A DNA stretch of 64,000 nucleotides. Source: Nitrincola sp048264025 (GTDB lineage Bacteria > Pseudomonadota > Gammaproteobacteria > Pseudomonadales > Balneatricaceae). The stretch spans positions 91,873 to 155,872 of the forward strand of contig NZ_JBLXDN010000008.1 in the NCBI RefSeq assembly GCF_048264025.1, read 5' to 3'. The notes beneath the pieces are model-generated. The model saw only the letters and a list, made by a program, of their open reading frames with translations. It was not told the origin of the DNA and ran no database searches. This document shows, one piece after another, positions 9,411-19,067 of this stretch. A program made the translations under genes and the position numbers. Positions within the stretch are counted from its first letter, which is position 1. Every line of letters begins with the position of its first letter.

Positions 9411-10187
9411 CTAGCGAATAATGCCGCGTGAAGAGCTCTGAAGTGAATTTATCAACAACTGAACCGCGCTGTCTTCCGCTGCCATTTCCTGCAATATTGG
9501 CAAGGCCTGTTCACGCGTCAGTCCCTGGCGGTAAATAATTTTGTATGCACGCTTCAGATAAACCAGAGTGTCAGCACTGAAGCCGCGGCGCTTAAGGCCT
9601 TCGACATTAATGCCATGAGGAGTCGCGGTATTGCCATTCGCCATAACGTAGGCAGGAATGTCTTTCAGCACCACACTACCGGCGCCGCACATCACATGCG
9701 CACCGATATGGCAGAACTGATGCACGGCCGTAAAGCCACCCAGAATAGCATAATCATCCAGCCGAACATGGCCCGCCAATGCGGCATTATTGGCTAGAAT
9801 AGTATGATCACCAACAATACAATCGTGCGCCACATGCGTGTAAGCCATCAACAGGTTGTGACTGCCAATGCGGGTGATGCCCTGATCCTGCACGGTACCA
9901 CGATGCAGGGTGGCGCCTTCACGAATCACGTTATGATCGCCGATCTCAAGACGGGTTGGCTCACCCTGGTATTTTTTGTCCTGACAGTCTTCACCGACAC
10001 TGGCGAACTGAAAAATCCGGTTATGCTCGCCAATGCGTGTTGGACCTTTGATCACGACGTGCGATGCAATCACACTACCGGCACCTATCTCAACCCCGGC
10101 ACCAATATAGGTCCAGGGGCCGACAACCACATCACTCGCCAGTGTTGCTTGAGGATCAATAATGGCGGTTGGATCTATCTGGCTCAT
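9411..10187 (-). CDS. lpxA: Acyl-ACP--UDP-N-acetylglucosamine O-acyltransferase
   Basis: LpxA performs the first acyl transfer of lipid A synthesis. The 258-residue protein is a left-handed beta-helix of hexapeptide repeats. It shows FQFASVGEDCQDKKYQGEPT, the catalytic-histidine region THVAHDCIVG, and NVEGLKRRGFS near the C-terminal helices. I start it at the ATG 10185-10187, which overlaps the fabZ stop codon as ATGA and gives the family N-terminus SQIDPTAIIDP. A longer frame reaching to 10265 would only add a cysteine-rich extension read through fabZ. Confidence 0.96.
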   Translation of the reverse strand: MSQIDPTAIIDPQATLASDVVVGPWTYIGAGVEIGAGSVIASHVVIKGPTRIGEHNRIFQFASVGEDCQDKKYQGEPTRLEIGDHNVIREGATLHRGTVQDQGITRIGSHNLLMAYTHVAHDCIVGDHTILANNAALAGHVRLDDYAILGGFTAVHQFCHIGAHVMCGAGSVVLKDIPAYVMANGNTATPHGINVEGLKRRGFSADTLVYLKRAYKIIYRQGLTREQALPILQEMAAEDSAVQLLINSLQSSSRGIIR

Positions 10188-10621
10188 ACTTTCCGGTCTG
10201 CACACAGAATGGTTGCACTGCAGACAATCAAATCGTCCACACTGGCTTTCACAGCAAATTTCCATATACCCCGACGCTCAGACATCACGCGGGCTTCTAA
10301 CTTAACCTGATCACCGGGAACAACCGGGCGCTTAAAGCGCAGATCATCGGCTCCGACAAAATAGTAAATAGAACCATCTTCCGGGGTTTTATCCATGGTT
10401 TTGAAACCCAGTATACCTGCCGCCTGAGCCATCGCCTCAACCAGCAATACACCCGGCATAACTGGGTGATCCGGAAAATGTCCGTTAAAAAACGGCTCAT
10501 TCACAGTGACGTTTTTGATCGCCACGATGGACTCACCGGGCACCAGCTCAATCACTCGATCCACCAACAGAAACGGATAACGATGCGGTAAATATTTGCG
10601 GATTTCTTTTACGTCCATCAT
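10184..10621 (-). CDS. fabZ: 3-hydroxyacyl-ACP dehydratase FabZ
   Basis: FabZ dehydrates 3-hydroxyacyl-ACP in fatty-acid elongation. It competes with LpxA and LpxD for the same substrate, which may explain why the genes stay together. The 145-residue hotdog protein has YLPHRYPFLLVDRV, GHFPDHPVMPG with the catalytic histidine, and LLVEAMAQAAG with the catalytic glutamate. It overlaps both lpxD upstream and lpxA downstream by four bases, so the three are likely translationally coupled. Confidence 0.97.
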   Translation of the reverse strand: MMDVKEIRKYLPHRYPFLLVDRVIELVPGESIVAIKNVTVNEPFFNGHFPDHPVMPGVLLVEAMAQAAGILGFKTMDKTPEDGSIYYFVGADDLRFKRPVVPGDQVKLEARVMSERRGIWKFAVKASVDDLIVCSATILCADRKV

Positions 10622-11655
10622 GTTTTGCTAACCTTATTAATATCTTCAGCCCTGGCTTGTTCCAACGAACGCACCCGCTTTGCTAATTCATCCAACTGAC
10701 GAAAACGAACGACATTGCGCTTCCATTGCTGATGAGGTTCCAATCCAGTACCTGAGGAATAGGTACCGGCCTTTTCAATCGATTTACTCACAAGACTCAT
10801 TGCTGTTACATGGGTATCATCGGCCAGCGTCAGATGCCCAGTAACCCCTACCATGCCTGCCAGCGTACAACGTTTACCGATACGAGTACTGCCCGCAATC
10901 CCTGTACAGCCTGCAATAGCTGTATGTTCACCTATAACAACATTGTGAGCGATCTGTATCTGATTATCGAGTTTGACGCCCTGCTCTATCCGGGTAGGAC
11001 TCAGCGCACCACGATCAATCGTTACACCTGCGCCGATTTCGACATCATCGCCAATACGTACACCACCCAGTTGACAGATTTTAACCCAGCGTTGCTGGTG
11101 ACGGGCAAAGCCAAAACCATCGGCTCCCAGTACACTGCCACTGTGTATGATCACGCGCGCCCCGGTGACAACATCCGGGTAAAGCACTACACCCGCTTCA
11201 ATTCGGCTGTCTTTTCCGATTCGGCAGCCGCGCCCGATCACCACATGCGGTGCAATATAAACACCGGCTTCGATAATCACGTCGGGGCCGACCACAGCCT
11301 GGGCACAAATCTGTGCAGACGCGTCTATTTGAGCTGTAGCATCCACTGTTGCTGTTGGACAAATACCTGGCTGAATAGTATCGCGCCAGTCAAACAACTG
11401 ACTCAGTCGCGCATAGGCCAGGTAAGGGTCATCAACGACAATCGCATTATGCCGCACATGTGCAGCGGCGCTGGCATGAACCAACACAGCTCCTGCTTCA
11501 GAAGCCTTTAATTGCTTCAAGTAGCGCGGATTAGCAAAAAATGACAGCTGATCTGCCTGGGCGTCTTCCAAGGTAGCCAACCCCAGGACACAGTAGTCTG
11601 GATCACCTGACAACTGACCGCCAATATGCCCGGCAAGCTCGCTCAGCCTATACAC
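10618..11655 (-). CDS. lpxD: UDP-3-O-acylglucosamine N-acyltransferase
   Basis: LpxD adds the N-linked 3-hydroxyacyl chain in the third step of lipid A synthesis. The 345-residue protein has an N-terminal uridine-binding domain (LSELAGHIGGQLSGD, then SFFANPRYLKQL) and a hexapeptide-repeat beta-helix. The catalytic histidine lies in the QIAHNVVIGEH segment. C-terminal helices end near residue 340. It begins eight bases after skp and overlaps fabZ by four bases. Confidence 0.96.
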   Translation of the reverse strand: MYRLSELAGHIGGQLSGDPDYCVLGLATLEDAQADQLSFFANPRYLKQLKASEAGAVLVHASAAAHVRHNAIVVDDPYLAYARLSQLFDWRDTIQPGICPTATVDATAQIDASAQICAQAVVGPDVIIEAGVYIAPHVVIGRGCRIGKDSRIEAGVVLYPDVVTGARVIIHSGSVLGADGFGFARHQQRWVKICQLGGVRIGDDVEIGAGVTIDRGALSPTRIEQGVKLDNQIQIAHNVVIGEHTAIAGCTGIAGSTRIGKRCTLAGMVGVTGHLTLADDTHVTAMSLVSKSIEKAGTYSSGTGLEPHQQWKRNVVRFRQLDELAKRVRSLEQARAEDINKVSKT

Positions 11656-11663
11656 TGGATTAT

Positions 11664-12158
11664 TTACTGCTGATTCAACAATTCTATCACTCGGGGTGTA
11701 AGATCAACGGCACTACTGGTATAGACAGTCGCCTGTTTAGCTACAACCACTTGAATATCCTCTGACTCAATCAGTGTACGAATTGCCTGATCCAGCTTGG
11801 GGCGCATCTGTGTCAGGAACTCTTCTTCACGTTCCAGACGCCGCTGATTCATTTGCTCAGCGCGGTTCTGAAATTCCATGTAAGCTTTTTCAAACTGCAT
11901 AACCAGTTGCTGCAGTTCCTCATCAGACACCAGCCCCTGATTCTGCTGTACACGATCACGTGCCTCCACAGCCTGACGCTCAAGATCGGTCAAAGCCGTT
12001 TCCTCTGATGCAAACTCCCGTTCCAGCTGCGCACGGAAATCATTCGCCGCCTGTGAACTTAACAAGGCTTCCTGAACACCCAGCACTCGCACCTTATCGG
12101 CCATTGCCAAGGTGCTGCAACACATTAAAACTGCAACCACTAACGCTTTAACTTTCAT
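11664..12158 (-). CDS. skp: Periplasmic chaperone Skp (OmpH family)
   Basis: Skp holds unfolded outer-membrane proteins in the periplasm on their way to the BAM complex. The 164-residue protein has a signal peptide (MKVKALVVAVLMCCSTLAMA), a small core beginning DKVRVLGVQEAL, and a long charged coiled-coil arm rich in Glu, Gln and Arg. I choose the ATG at 12156-12158 because it gives the signal peptide at once and has GAGG upstream. A longer frame to 12227 would bury the signal. It lies 13 bases after bamA. Confidence 0.93.
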   Translation of the reverse strand: MKVKALVVAVLMCCSTLAMADKVRVLGVQEALLSSQAANDFRAQLEREFASEETALTDLERQAVEARDRVQQNQGLVSDEELQQLVMQFEKAYMEFQNRAEQMNQRRLEREEEFLTQMRPKLDQAIRTLIESEDIQVVVAKQATVYTSSAVDLTPRVIELLNQQ

Positions 12159-12171
12159 TATAACCTCTATA

Positions 12172-14538
12172 TTAGAATGTCTGTCCCAGCGCGAACTGGA
12201 ACACCTCGGTATCATCACCGGTTTCACTATTGAGTGCTTTTGCTAAGGAAACAGACAAGGGGCCCAGCGGCGTCAACCAGCTCAGTCCAAAGCCTACTGA
12301 ATAACGCAGATCACCAAAATCAACACCATCTACACAGGCATTTGAATTTTGGGCTCCAGATAAACATTCAGTGGTATATACATTACCGGCATCCATAAAC
12401 ACCAGGGTACGCCAGGCACTTTGATCTTTCATAAAGGGTGTCGGGAATATCAGTTCTGCGCTACCGGCTATCAGTACATTACCGCCCATAGAGCGCTGTT
12501 TGTTACTGTATTCACCACGACTGTAACGTGGTCCGAGCGTATTGCTTTCAAAGCCACGCACACTGTTCAAGCCACCGGCATAGAAATTCTTGAAGAAAGG
12601 GTACGCTTTGTCATTACCATAGCTATCGGCATAACCCACACGTCCACGCAGACCCGCTACCCAAGTTTCATTCTCATTGATTGGCCAGTAAAAGCGATTA
12701 TTGTACTGCGCCCGATAATACTGCAGATCACTCCCAGGCAGTGATACTTCCAGTGTCGCACCCTGTGAACGGCCACGGGTGGGGAAAAAGCCACGATTCA
12801 GGCGATTATCACTCCAACCGGCGGTCAGTTTGGCATTGACGTAATCATTACCATTGCTTTTTATGTACTCATTAATAACATTCACAGCATCGTTAGTGTT
12901 GTTAATGTTTAACGAATTATTCGGCTTCAAGCGTAAAAATTCGACATCACCGGAAAAACTCAGACGCTGGAAATCGTCAATTGGATAGCCAAAGGTGATA
13001 CCACCACCAATACCATCGGTATTGTAGTCACCACGATCATCTTCATCGTAGTTTTCTTCACGGTAGTAAAAATTGTAGCCACGGCTAACACCGTCAACGG
13101 TAAAGTACGGATCAAGGTAGTTAAAACTGTATTCTGTCAGCGTTGAACTGTTGGATACATTAAATTCAACACTTTTGCCTGTTCCCAAGAAATTCTCCTG
13201 AGAAACCCCCAACTGCAGTATTATCCCTTCACTTTGAGAGAAACCAACACTGGCCGTTAATTGTCCGGACTGCTGCTCTTCAACGGTGATTTCCAGATCG
13301 ACCTGATCATCGGTACCCGGTACTGGACGCGTTTCCACGTTAACAGTTCGGAAATGACCAGTACGTTCCAGACGGGTTTTTGAACGTTCAATCGCAGCTG
13401 TAGAAACAATAGCCGCTTCCATCTGCTCCAACTCCCGACGAATGACTTCATCGGCTGAACGGTTGTTGCCACGAATGGCAATACGTCGAACATAGGTCAA
13501 TTTACCCGGCTCAATAAAATAGCGCAGGGAAACACTACCCGATTCTTCATCCACCTGAGGTATAGGGCTGACGTTGGCAAACATATAACCTTCATCTCCC
13601 AGCAAACGTTCCAGACGCTCCTGAGAATCCGTCATTTCACGGCGGGAAAATACATCGCCTTCACCCAGACTCATTTTGCTAACCAGCTCATCTTCACCAA
13701 CAACCAGATTACCCACCATCAGCACTTCACTGACGGTGTACTGTTTGCCTTCAGTGATACCAACGGTGATGAACACATCTTTTTTATCTGGCGAAACAGA
13801 AACCTGAGTTGAGTCGAGCGAGAAATTGATATAGCCGCGATCCAAATAATAGGAGCGCAAACGTTCCAGATCCCCAGATAATTTTTCCCGGGAATACTGA
13901 TCAGATTTGGTGTAGAAAGACAGGAAGCCTGGTAGCTTCAGCGAAAACAGATCGATCAGCTCGTCATCAGGAAAGGCTTCATTACCGACAATATTAATGT
14001 GCTGGATACTGGCAATACGCCCTTCGGTAATATCGATATTTAAGGCAACACGATTACCTGGAAGGGTTTCAACCTCAGTCTGGATATCAGCACCATAACG
14101 CCCCTGAGCAGAATACACACGCATCAGATCCAGTTCGATCTGATCCAGGGTGGCCCGGCGAAATACGTCGCCTTCCTGCAGACCAGACTGGCGCAAACCA
14201 TCACGCAACTGTTCTTCTTTGATGGCTTTATTACCCTCTATGCGGATAATGGCAACCGCCGGACGCTCGCGCAGCACCAGCACCAGCACATCACCATCAC
14301 GATTGAGCTGTACATCATCAAAGTAACCTGAACGAAACAGCTCACGGGTGGCCGATGCCAACTGCCCAGCATCCACCTGATCGCCAGCAGCAACCGGGAA
14401 ATTGCGGAACACAGTGCCCGGATCTACCTGTTGCAGGCCTTCAACACGAACATCACTGACAACGAAAGGCAGCGTATTGGCGTGCCCCTGTGTAACCCAG
14501 AGCAGTGAAATCAGGAACAACATTAACAAGTGCTTCAT
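12172..14538 (-). CDS. bamA: Outer-membrane protein assembly factor BamA
   Basis: BamA is the outer-membrane insertase for beta-barrel proteins. The 788-residue precursor has a signal peptide ending at QGHA (residue 20), five POTRA repeats over roughly residues 24-420 (the first starts FVVSDVRVEGLQQVDPGTVF) and a C-terminal 16-strand barrel. The loop-6 motif VRGF occurs in LNSVRGFESNTLGPR, and the protein ends with an aromatic residue (GQTF), as expected for the barrel signal. It stands between rseP and skp, its usual neighbours. Confidence 0.97.
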   Translation of the reverse strand: MKHLLMLFLISLLWVTQGHANTLPFVVSDVRVEGLQQVDPGTVFRNFPVAAGDQVDAGQLASATRELFRSGYFDDVQLNRDGDVLVLVLRERPAVAIIRIEGNKAIKEEQLRDGLRQSGLQEGDVFRRATLDQIELDLMRVYSAQGRYGADIQTEVETLPGNRVALNIDITEGRIASIQHINIVGNEAFPDDELIDLFSLKLPGFLSFYTKSDQYSREKLSGDLERLRSYYLDRGYINFSLDSTQVSVSPDKKDVFITVGITEGKQYTVSEVLMVGNLVVGEDELVSKMSLGEGDVFSRREMTDSQERLERLLGDEGYMFANVSPIPQVDEESGSVSLRYFIEPGKLTYVRRIAIRGNNRSADEVIRRELEQMEAAIVSTAAIERSKTRLERTGHFRTVNVETRPVPGTDDQVDLEITVEEQQSGQLTASVGFSQSEGIILQLGVSQENFLGTGKSVEFNVSNSSTLTEYSFNYLDPYFTVDGVSRGYNFYYREENYDEDDRGDYNTDGIGGGITFGYPIDDFQRLSFSGDVEFLRLKPNNSLNINNTNDAVNVINEYIKSNGNDYVNAKLTAGWSDNRLNRGFFPTRGRSQGATLEVSLPGSDLQYYRAQYNNRFYWPINENETWVAGLRGRVGYADSYGNDKAYPFFKNFYAGGLNSVRGFESNTLGPRYSRGEYSNKQRSMGGNVLIAGSAELIFPTPFMKDQSAWRTLVFMDAGNVYTTECLSGAQNSNACVDGVDFGDLRYSVGFGLSWLTPLGPLSVSLAKALNSETGDDTEVFQFALGQTF

Positions 14539-14580
14539 GGCGTAAATACTTTCGTCGTCTGTCGGTTTAAGAATGCCTGC

Positions 14581-15933
14581 TCAGAGGCGCGCTATATCAT
14601 TGAATATTGCCACAGCCATCAGACTGAACAGCAACAACATTCCGATTTTCAGGCCTAATGTCTGCACCTGTTCGCTGACAGGCCTACCTCTGATCAGTTC
14701 GACCATATAATACATCAGATGACCGCCATCGAGCATAGGTATCGGTAACAAATTCAGTATCCCGAGACTGATACTCAGATAGGCGAGAAAACTGATAAAG
14801 GCTTCCAGGCCAGATGCAGCTGAATCTCCTGCCACTTTAGCAATGGTTATCGGACCACTCAAGTTTTTCACCGAGATGATACCGATAAACATTTTACGAA
14901 TGGAATCCAACGTCAGCACAATCATTTGACCGGTACGTTCAACACCCATCACCAAGGCAGTAACAGGGCCATAACGTATTTCACGCTGCATAGCTGCAGG
15001 CCACTCCGGCACCTGTACACCCGCACCGATGAAACCACTGACAGACCCATCTTCGGCCTGACGTGAGGCAGGAGTCACTTCAACCGTCAGCACACGCCCT
15101 GAGCGCTCAATTTCGAACACTCGCGGCTGGTCAGCACTTAACTGAATCAACTCAACCAAACCTTGCCAGGTATCGGCAGGTTCGCCATCAACTCGCAGTA
15201 TCCGGTCTCCAGTCTGCAAGCCGGCCTCTGCAGCACGACCATCTTCCAGTAGCTGACCAAGCACCGGTTCAACATCAGGCCGCCAAGGAATAAACCCTAA
15301 GGCGGTCACAGGCGATTCACGCTCGAGATCCACCCGCCAGTCGTTCAACTGCACTGTATAGTTACGCGCACTACGCCCGGACTCAGACGCTTCAATTTCA
15401 ATTTCTCTGGTATCACCAATCAAAGCTGCCAACCGCAGATTCACCTGCTCCCAGGAATCCACTTTATAGCCATTGATTGATTTGATTTCTTCACCCGGAC
15501 TCATGCCCGCCACGGCAACCGGTGAACCCGGGCGTACCTCGCCTACTTTGGGGACAATCACACTGGTACCCAACACAAACAGGAACCAGTATGCCAGCAC
15601 GGCAAACAGCAGATTCACGACCGGTCCTGCAGCGACAATCGCAATACGCTGCATGACCGGCTTAGTATTAAATGCCTGCCCCTGCCATTCAGGTGGTACG
15701 GTATCTTCACGCTCATCCAGCATGCGCACATAGCCACCCAACGGAATTGCGGCAATTACGTATTCGGTCTGATCTTTACCCTTCCATGAGAACAGCGGCT
15801 TGCCAAAGCCCACTGAAAAGCGCAACACCCTGACCCCACAACGTCGAGCTACCCAGTAGTGTCCCCACTCATGAATCGTTACAAGAACCCCAAGCGTCAC
15901 CAGGGTCGCCAACAAAGTCTGGATCAATCCCAT
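14581..15933 (-). CDS. rseP: Site-2 protease RseP
   Basis: RseP cleaves the anti-sigma factor RseA, and remnant signal peptides, within the inner membrane. The zinc motif HEWGH lies in TIHEWGHYWVARRCG near residue 23. Two PDZ domains follow (around residues 120-200 and 210-300), and the third metal ligand is in NLLPIPMLDGGHLMYY. The length of 450 residues is normal. Only 33 bases separate it from cdsA. In Pseudomonas-type genomes dxr lies in exactly this gap, and here it is missing. Confidence 0.96.
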   Translation of the reverse strand: MGLIQTLLATLVTLGVLVTIHEWGHYWVARRCGVRVLRFSVGFGKPLFSWKGKDQTEYVIAAIPLGGYVRMLDEREDTVPPEWQGQAFNTKPVMQRIAIVAAGPVVNLLFAVLAYWFLFVLGTSVIVPKVGEVRPGSPVAVAGMSPGEEIKSINGYKVDSWEQVNLRLAALIGDTREIEIEASESGRSARNYTVQLNDWRVDLERESPVTALGFIPWRPDVEPVLGQLLEDGRAAEAGLQTGDRILRVDGEPADTWQGLVELIQLSADQPRVFEIERSGRVLTVEVTPASRQAEDGSVSGFIGAGVQVPEWPAAMQREIRYGPVTALVMGVERTGQMIVLTLDSIRKMFIGIISVKNLSGPITIAKVAGDSAASGLEAFISFLAYLSISLGILNLLPIPMLDGGHLMYYMVELIRGRPVSEQVQTLGLKIGMLLLFSLMAVAIFNDIARL

Positions 15934-15966
15934 TTATCACTCCAGGTAAAATGGATAACACTCAAC

Positions 15967-16776
15967 TCAGAGTGCCGGCAGGTACATAAGACCCAGCAGA
16001 AACACTGGCGCTGCTGCCGTCAGGCTATCAATTCTATCGAGGACGCCACCATGACCAGGCAGAAGCGTACCACTGTCTTTGATACCTCTCTCGCGTTTGA
16101 ACATGCTTTCAAACAGATCACCCAACACTGAAGCCATGGCGGTAATCACAGCCAGCAGTACAAGAAAGACTGTCGCGACCAACGAAAGTTCACGAAAAAA
16201 GGCATACGACAGCGCAATGACCACGCAAGCAAGCAAACCACCAGCCAGGCCTTCCAGCGTTTTTCCCGGACTGACCTTGGGCATGAGCTTATGCTTACCC
16301 AGTGCCTTACCTGAAAAATAGGCGCCGGTATCGGCGCCCCATACCAGAAAGAGCAACAGAAGAATCAGCCACTCACCCTGCTCAAGCGCTTTAATTTCCC
16401 TTAAGGCCAGCCAGGCGGGAATCAGAACCAGAAGACCTATAAATAATTTGGGCGTACCGGCTTTCCAGCGCACCCCTTCAGGGTAGCGCAACACCATGGT
16501 AAGAGCGAGCAGCCAGAAAGCACCCGCCACAAGCATCACCTGCGCAACAACCACACTGGTCGCAAACCACTCGAGCAGCAGAATCAGGACGGCGCCAACC
16601 GTCACATAAATCACACGGCCACGCAGATCAAAACGACAAAAATTTGACCATTCCCAAACACCGTACAGCGTAGCCAATGCCACCAGCAATGAAAACAGCC
16701 ATACCGGCGCCCAGATCACTGCACTCAGGACCAGAACACTCAACACAACGGCTGTGATAACTCTTTGCTTCAGCAC
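15967..16776 (-). CDS. cdsA: Phosphatidate cytidylyltransferase
   Basis: CdsA makes CDP-diacylglycerol from phosphatidic acid and CTP, the branch point of phospholipid synthesis. The 269-residue protein is strongly hydrophobic, with about eight membrane segments. It ends with the family signature FKRERGIKDSGTLLPGHGG followed by VLDRIDSL. Translation starts at a GTG (16774-16776), three bases after the uppS stop, with GAGG upstream. Confidence 0.95.
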   Translation of the reverse strand: MLKQRVITAVVLSVLVLSAVIWAPVWLFSLLVALATLYGVWEWSNFCRFDLRGRVIYVTVGAVLILLLEWFATSVVVAQVMLVAGAFWLLALTMVLRYPEGVRWKAGTPKLFIGLLVLIPAWLALREIKALEQGEWLILLLLFLVWGADTGAYFSGKALGKHKLMPKVSPGKTLEGLAGGLLACVVIALSYAFFRELSLVATVFLVLLAVITAMASVLGDLFESMFKRERGIKDSGTLLPGHGGVLDRIDSLTAAAPVFLLGLMYLPAL

Positions 16777-16779
16777 TAT

Positions 16780-17526
16780 TCAGGCCTCTATCTGGTCCGA
16801 TGTTTTTCCAAAGCGGCGTTGACGACTAGCAAAACTCTCTATTGCTTTACGCAATTCCACTTTCCCAAAATCCGGCCAGTAACAATCGCAGAAATACAGC
16901 TCTGTATAAGCCATCTGCCAGATTAAAAAGTTACTGATACGCTGCTCACCACCGGTGCGAATACAAAGATCCGGTTCAGGCACACCTGCCAGAGAGGTAA
17001 AGCTATCGAAGATGGCTTCATCAAGATCAGACGGCTTTAACTGTCCATCCAGGCAGGACTGCATTGCAGTACGTGCGGCCTGTACCACATCCCAGCGACC
17101 ACCATAATTAGCAGCAATATTCAGCATTAAGCCCTCGTTATCCGCCGTCAGCGCTTCTGCTGCGGCCATTTTTTGCTGTAGTCTGGTAGAAAAACGCTGA
17201 CGATCACCGATTATATTCAAACGAATACCATGACGATGCAGCTTTTTCACCTCCCGATCCAGCGAGAGCATAAACAGATCCATTAGCCCCCGAACTTCCT
17301 TTTCCGGACGCTTCCAGTTTTCACTACTGAACGCAAATAGCGTCAGCACTTCTACACCCTGTTCAACACAGCCTTCTATGGTTTGGCGAACACTGCTGAC
17401 GCCGGCCTTATGACCAGCAACACCCGGCAGATGGCGCTGCTTTGCCCAACGATTATTGCCATCCATAATAATGGCAATATGACGTGGAACCGCCGCAGTG
17501 ATTGTTTGACTTGCAGATGTGGACAT
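16780..17526 (-). CDS. uppS: Undecaprenyl diphosphate synthase
   Basis: UppS builds the C55 lipid carrier for peptidoglycan and polysaccharide synthesis. The 248-residue cis-prenyltransferase has HIAIIMDGNNRWAKQR with the catalytic aspartate, GHKAGVSSVR, TLFAFSSENWKRP, and the C-terminal PDLCIRTGGEQRISNFLIWQ. It follows frr by 43 bases and precedes cdsA by three. dxr often lies between frr and uppS in enteric bacteria but is not present here. Confidence 0.97.
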   Translation of the reverse strand: MSTSASQTITAAVPRHIAIIMDGNNRWAKQRHLPGVAGHKAGVSSVRQTIEGCVEQGVEVLTLFAFSSENWKRPEKEVRGLMDLFMLSLDREVKKLHRHGIRLNIIGDRQRFSTRLQQKMAAAEALTADNEGLMLNIAANYGGRWDVVQAARTAMQSCLDGQLKPSDLDEAIFDSFTSLAGVPEPDLCIRTGGEQRISNFLIWQMAYTELYFCDCYWPDFGKVELRKAIESFASRQRRFGKTSDQIEA

Positions 17527-17569
17527 AAGACGAGTGGCGGGACTTACGCCCCGCGCTCCGGCAGATACA

Positions 17570-18127
17570 TTAAATTTCCATAAGATCTGACTCTTTTTGA
17601 GTCAGCAATGCGTCCACTTCCGATACGAACTTATCGGTCAGCTTCTGAACTGTGTCTTCACCACGGCGCTCTTCATCTTCACTGATGGCTTTTTCTTTCA
17701 ACAGATCTTTGATGCTACTGTTGGCGTCACGACGAATATTACGAATGGCCACTTTAGCCGCTTCTGACTCTGATCGTGCCTGCTTGATATAGCCTTTACG
17801 CGTTTCTTCAGTCAGAGCAGGCATGGGCACACGAATCACATCACCAGCCGTATTAGGATTAATCCCCAGATCCGACTTCATGATGGCCTTTTCAATTTCT
17901 GGCACCATCTTCTTCTCCCAAGGGATTAACGTCAGCATTCTTGAATCTTCAACGTTAATATTGGCAACCTGGGACAGCGGTACCATAGAACCATAATAGG
18001 ACACCTGCACACTATCCAAAATACTGGGATGTGCGCGGCCGGTACGAATTTTTTTGAAGTTATCGACCAGAGACTCAACACTTTTGGCCATACGCACTTC
18101 AGCGTCTTTAGTTATTTCATTAAGCAT
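17570..18127 (-). CDS. frr: Ribosome recycling factor
   Basis: RRF splits post-termination ribosomes together with EF-G. The 185-residue protein begins MLNEITKDAEVRMAKSVESL and keeps KIRTGRAHPSILD, IPWEKKMVPEIEKAI, and PALTEETRKGYIKQA. I start it at the ATG 18125-18127. This overlaps the end of pyrH by eight bases, has AGGAG upstream and matches the family N-terminus. A frame to 18178 would only add residues read through pyrH. Confidence 0.97.
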   Translation of the reverse strand: MLNEITKDAEVRMAKSVESLVDNFKKIRTGRAHPSILDSVQVSYYGSMVPLSQVANINVEDSRMLTLIPWEKKMVPEIEKAIMKSDLGINPNTAGDVIRVPMPALTEETRKGYIKQARSESEAAKVAIRNIRRDANSSIKDLLKEKAISEDEERRGEDTVQKLTDKFVSEVDALLTQKESDLMEI

Positions 18128-18875
18128 AGGTTTCTCCTGCAGCCGGATCGGCATCAATAAGTGTTCCTTCGTCCCCACCCATCACCAGATTCACCAGCGC
18201 ACCGTGTTTATTCATATTAAACACACGTACCGGCATATTATGATCACGGGTCAGACAGATTGCCGTCATATCCATGACACCCAACTGTTTTTCCAGAACT
18301 TCATCAAAACTTAAATGTTTGTAACGCTTTGCCGACGGGTCTTTCATCGGATCAGCCGTATAGACACCATCAACCTTGGTAGCCTTAACCACCACATCGG
18401 CCTCTACTTCTATACCGCGAAGGCATGCTGCCGAATCCGTGGTAAAGAAAGGGTTACCCGTTCCAGCCGCGAAAATTACCACATCGTTCTGACGCAGATA
18501 GCGCATGGCATTACGACGATCATAATGATCGACCACACCCGACATGGGAATTGCTGACATCACCCGGGTAGCGATATTACAGCGCTCCAGCGCATCACGT
18601 AACGCCAAGGCATTCATGACGGTTGCCAGCATCCCCATATGATCACCGGTAACACGATCAAGCCCGGCGGCACTCAGCGCAGCACCACGGAACAGATTGC
18701 CACCACCTATGACGATACCTACCTGAACACCGATACCTACCAACTGCCCTATTTCAAGCGCCATACGGTTAAGTACTTTGGGATCAATACCGAAATTTAC
18801 TTCACCCAGCAGCGCTTCACCACTGAGTTTGAGGAGAATACGTTTATATCTGGATTGTTTATCAGCGACCGGCAT
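18120..18875 (-). CDS. pyrH: UMP kinase
   Basis: PyrH phosphorylates UMP to UDP in pyrimidine synthesis. The 251-residue amino-acid-kinase-fold protein begins YKRILLKLSGEALLG and has VIGGGNLFRG, DHMGMLATVMNALAL, and VVKATKVDGVYTADP. It overlaps frr at its 3' end by eight bases. About 190 bases separate it from tsf, including a strong hairpin, so expression may be adjusted separately from rpsB-tsf. Confidence 0.97.
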   Translation of the reverse strand: MPVADKQSRYKRILLKLSGEALLGEVNFGIDPKVLNRMALEIGQLVGIGVQVGIVIGGGNLFRGAALSAAGLDRVTGDHMGMLATVMNALALRDALERCNIATRVMSAIPMSGVVDHYDRRNAMRYLRQNDVVIFAAGTGNPFFTTDSAACLRGIEVEADVVVKATKVDGVYTADPMKDPSAKRYKHLSFDEVLEKQLGVMDMTAICLTRDHNMPVRVFNMNKHGALVNLVMGGDEGTLIDADPAAGETYA

Positions 18876-18969
18876 CGATGGGTTCTCCGCACTTAATGAG
18901 TTGCAACAGTGTACAAGAAAACAGCGCGATTACGCAGTTTTTTCTGCCGAAAAACAGCCTGCCCAACAG

Positions 18970-19002
18970 CACTATGGGCAAGCTCAGCGCTTACCCATAG
19001 TG
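18970..19002 (-). promoter_or_regulatory. Long hairpin in the tsf-pyrH gap
   Basis: On the minus strand CACTATGGGTAAGC pairs with GCTTGCCCATAGTG across a five-base loop, a 14-bp stem with a single G-U pair. It lies about 95 bases before the pyrH start and 65 after the tsf stop. No T-run follows directly, so it looks more like an RNA-processing or attenuation structure than a standard terminator. Confidence 0.55.
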
Positions 19003-19067
19003 TATTTATCCAGCCCGAACATGAATAGATCAAAGATTCAGACCCTGTCTGGGGCAGACTAGACCAA

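Noticed and set aside
10810..11511. A 233-codon plus-strand frame opposite lpxD
   Set aside because: Antisense shadow of lpxD with no recognisable motif, no promoter and unusual composition.
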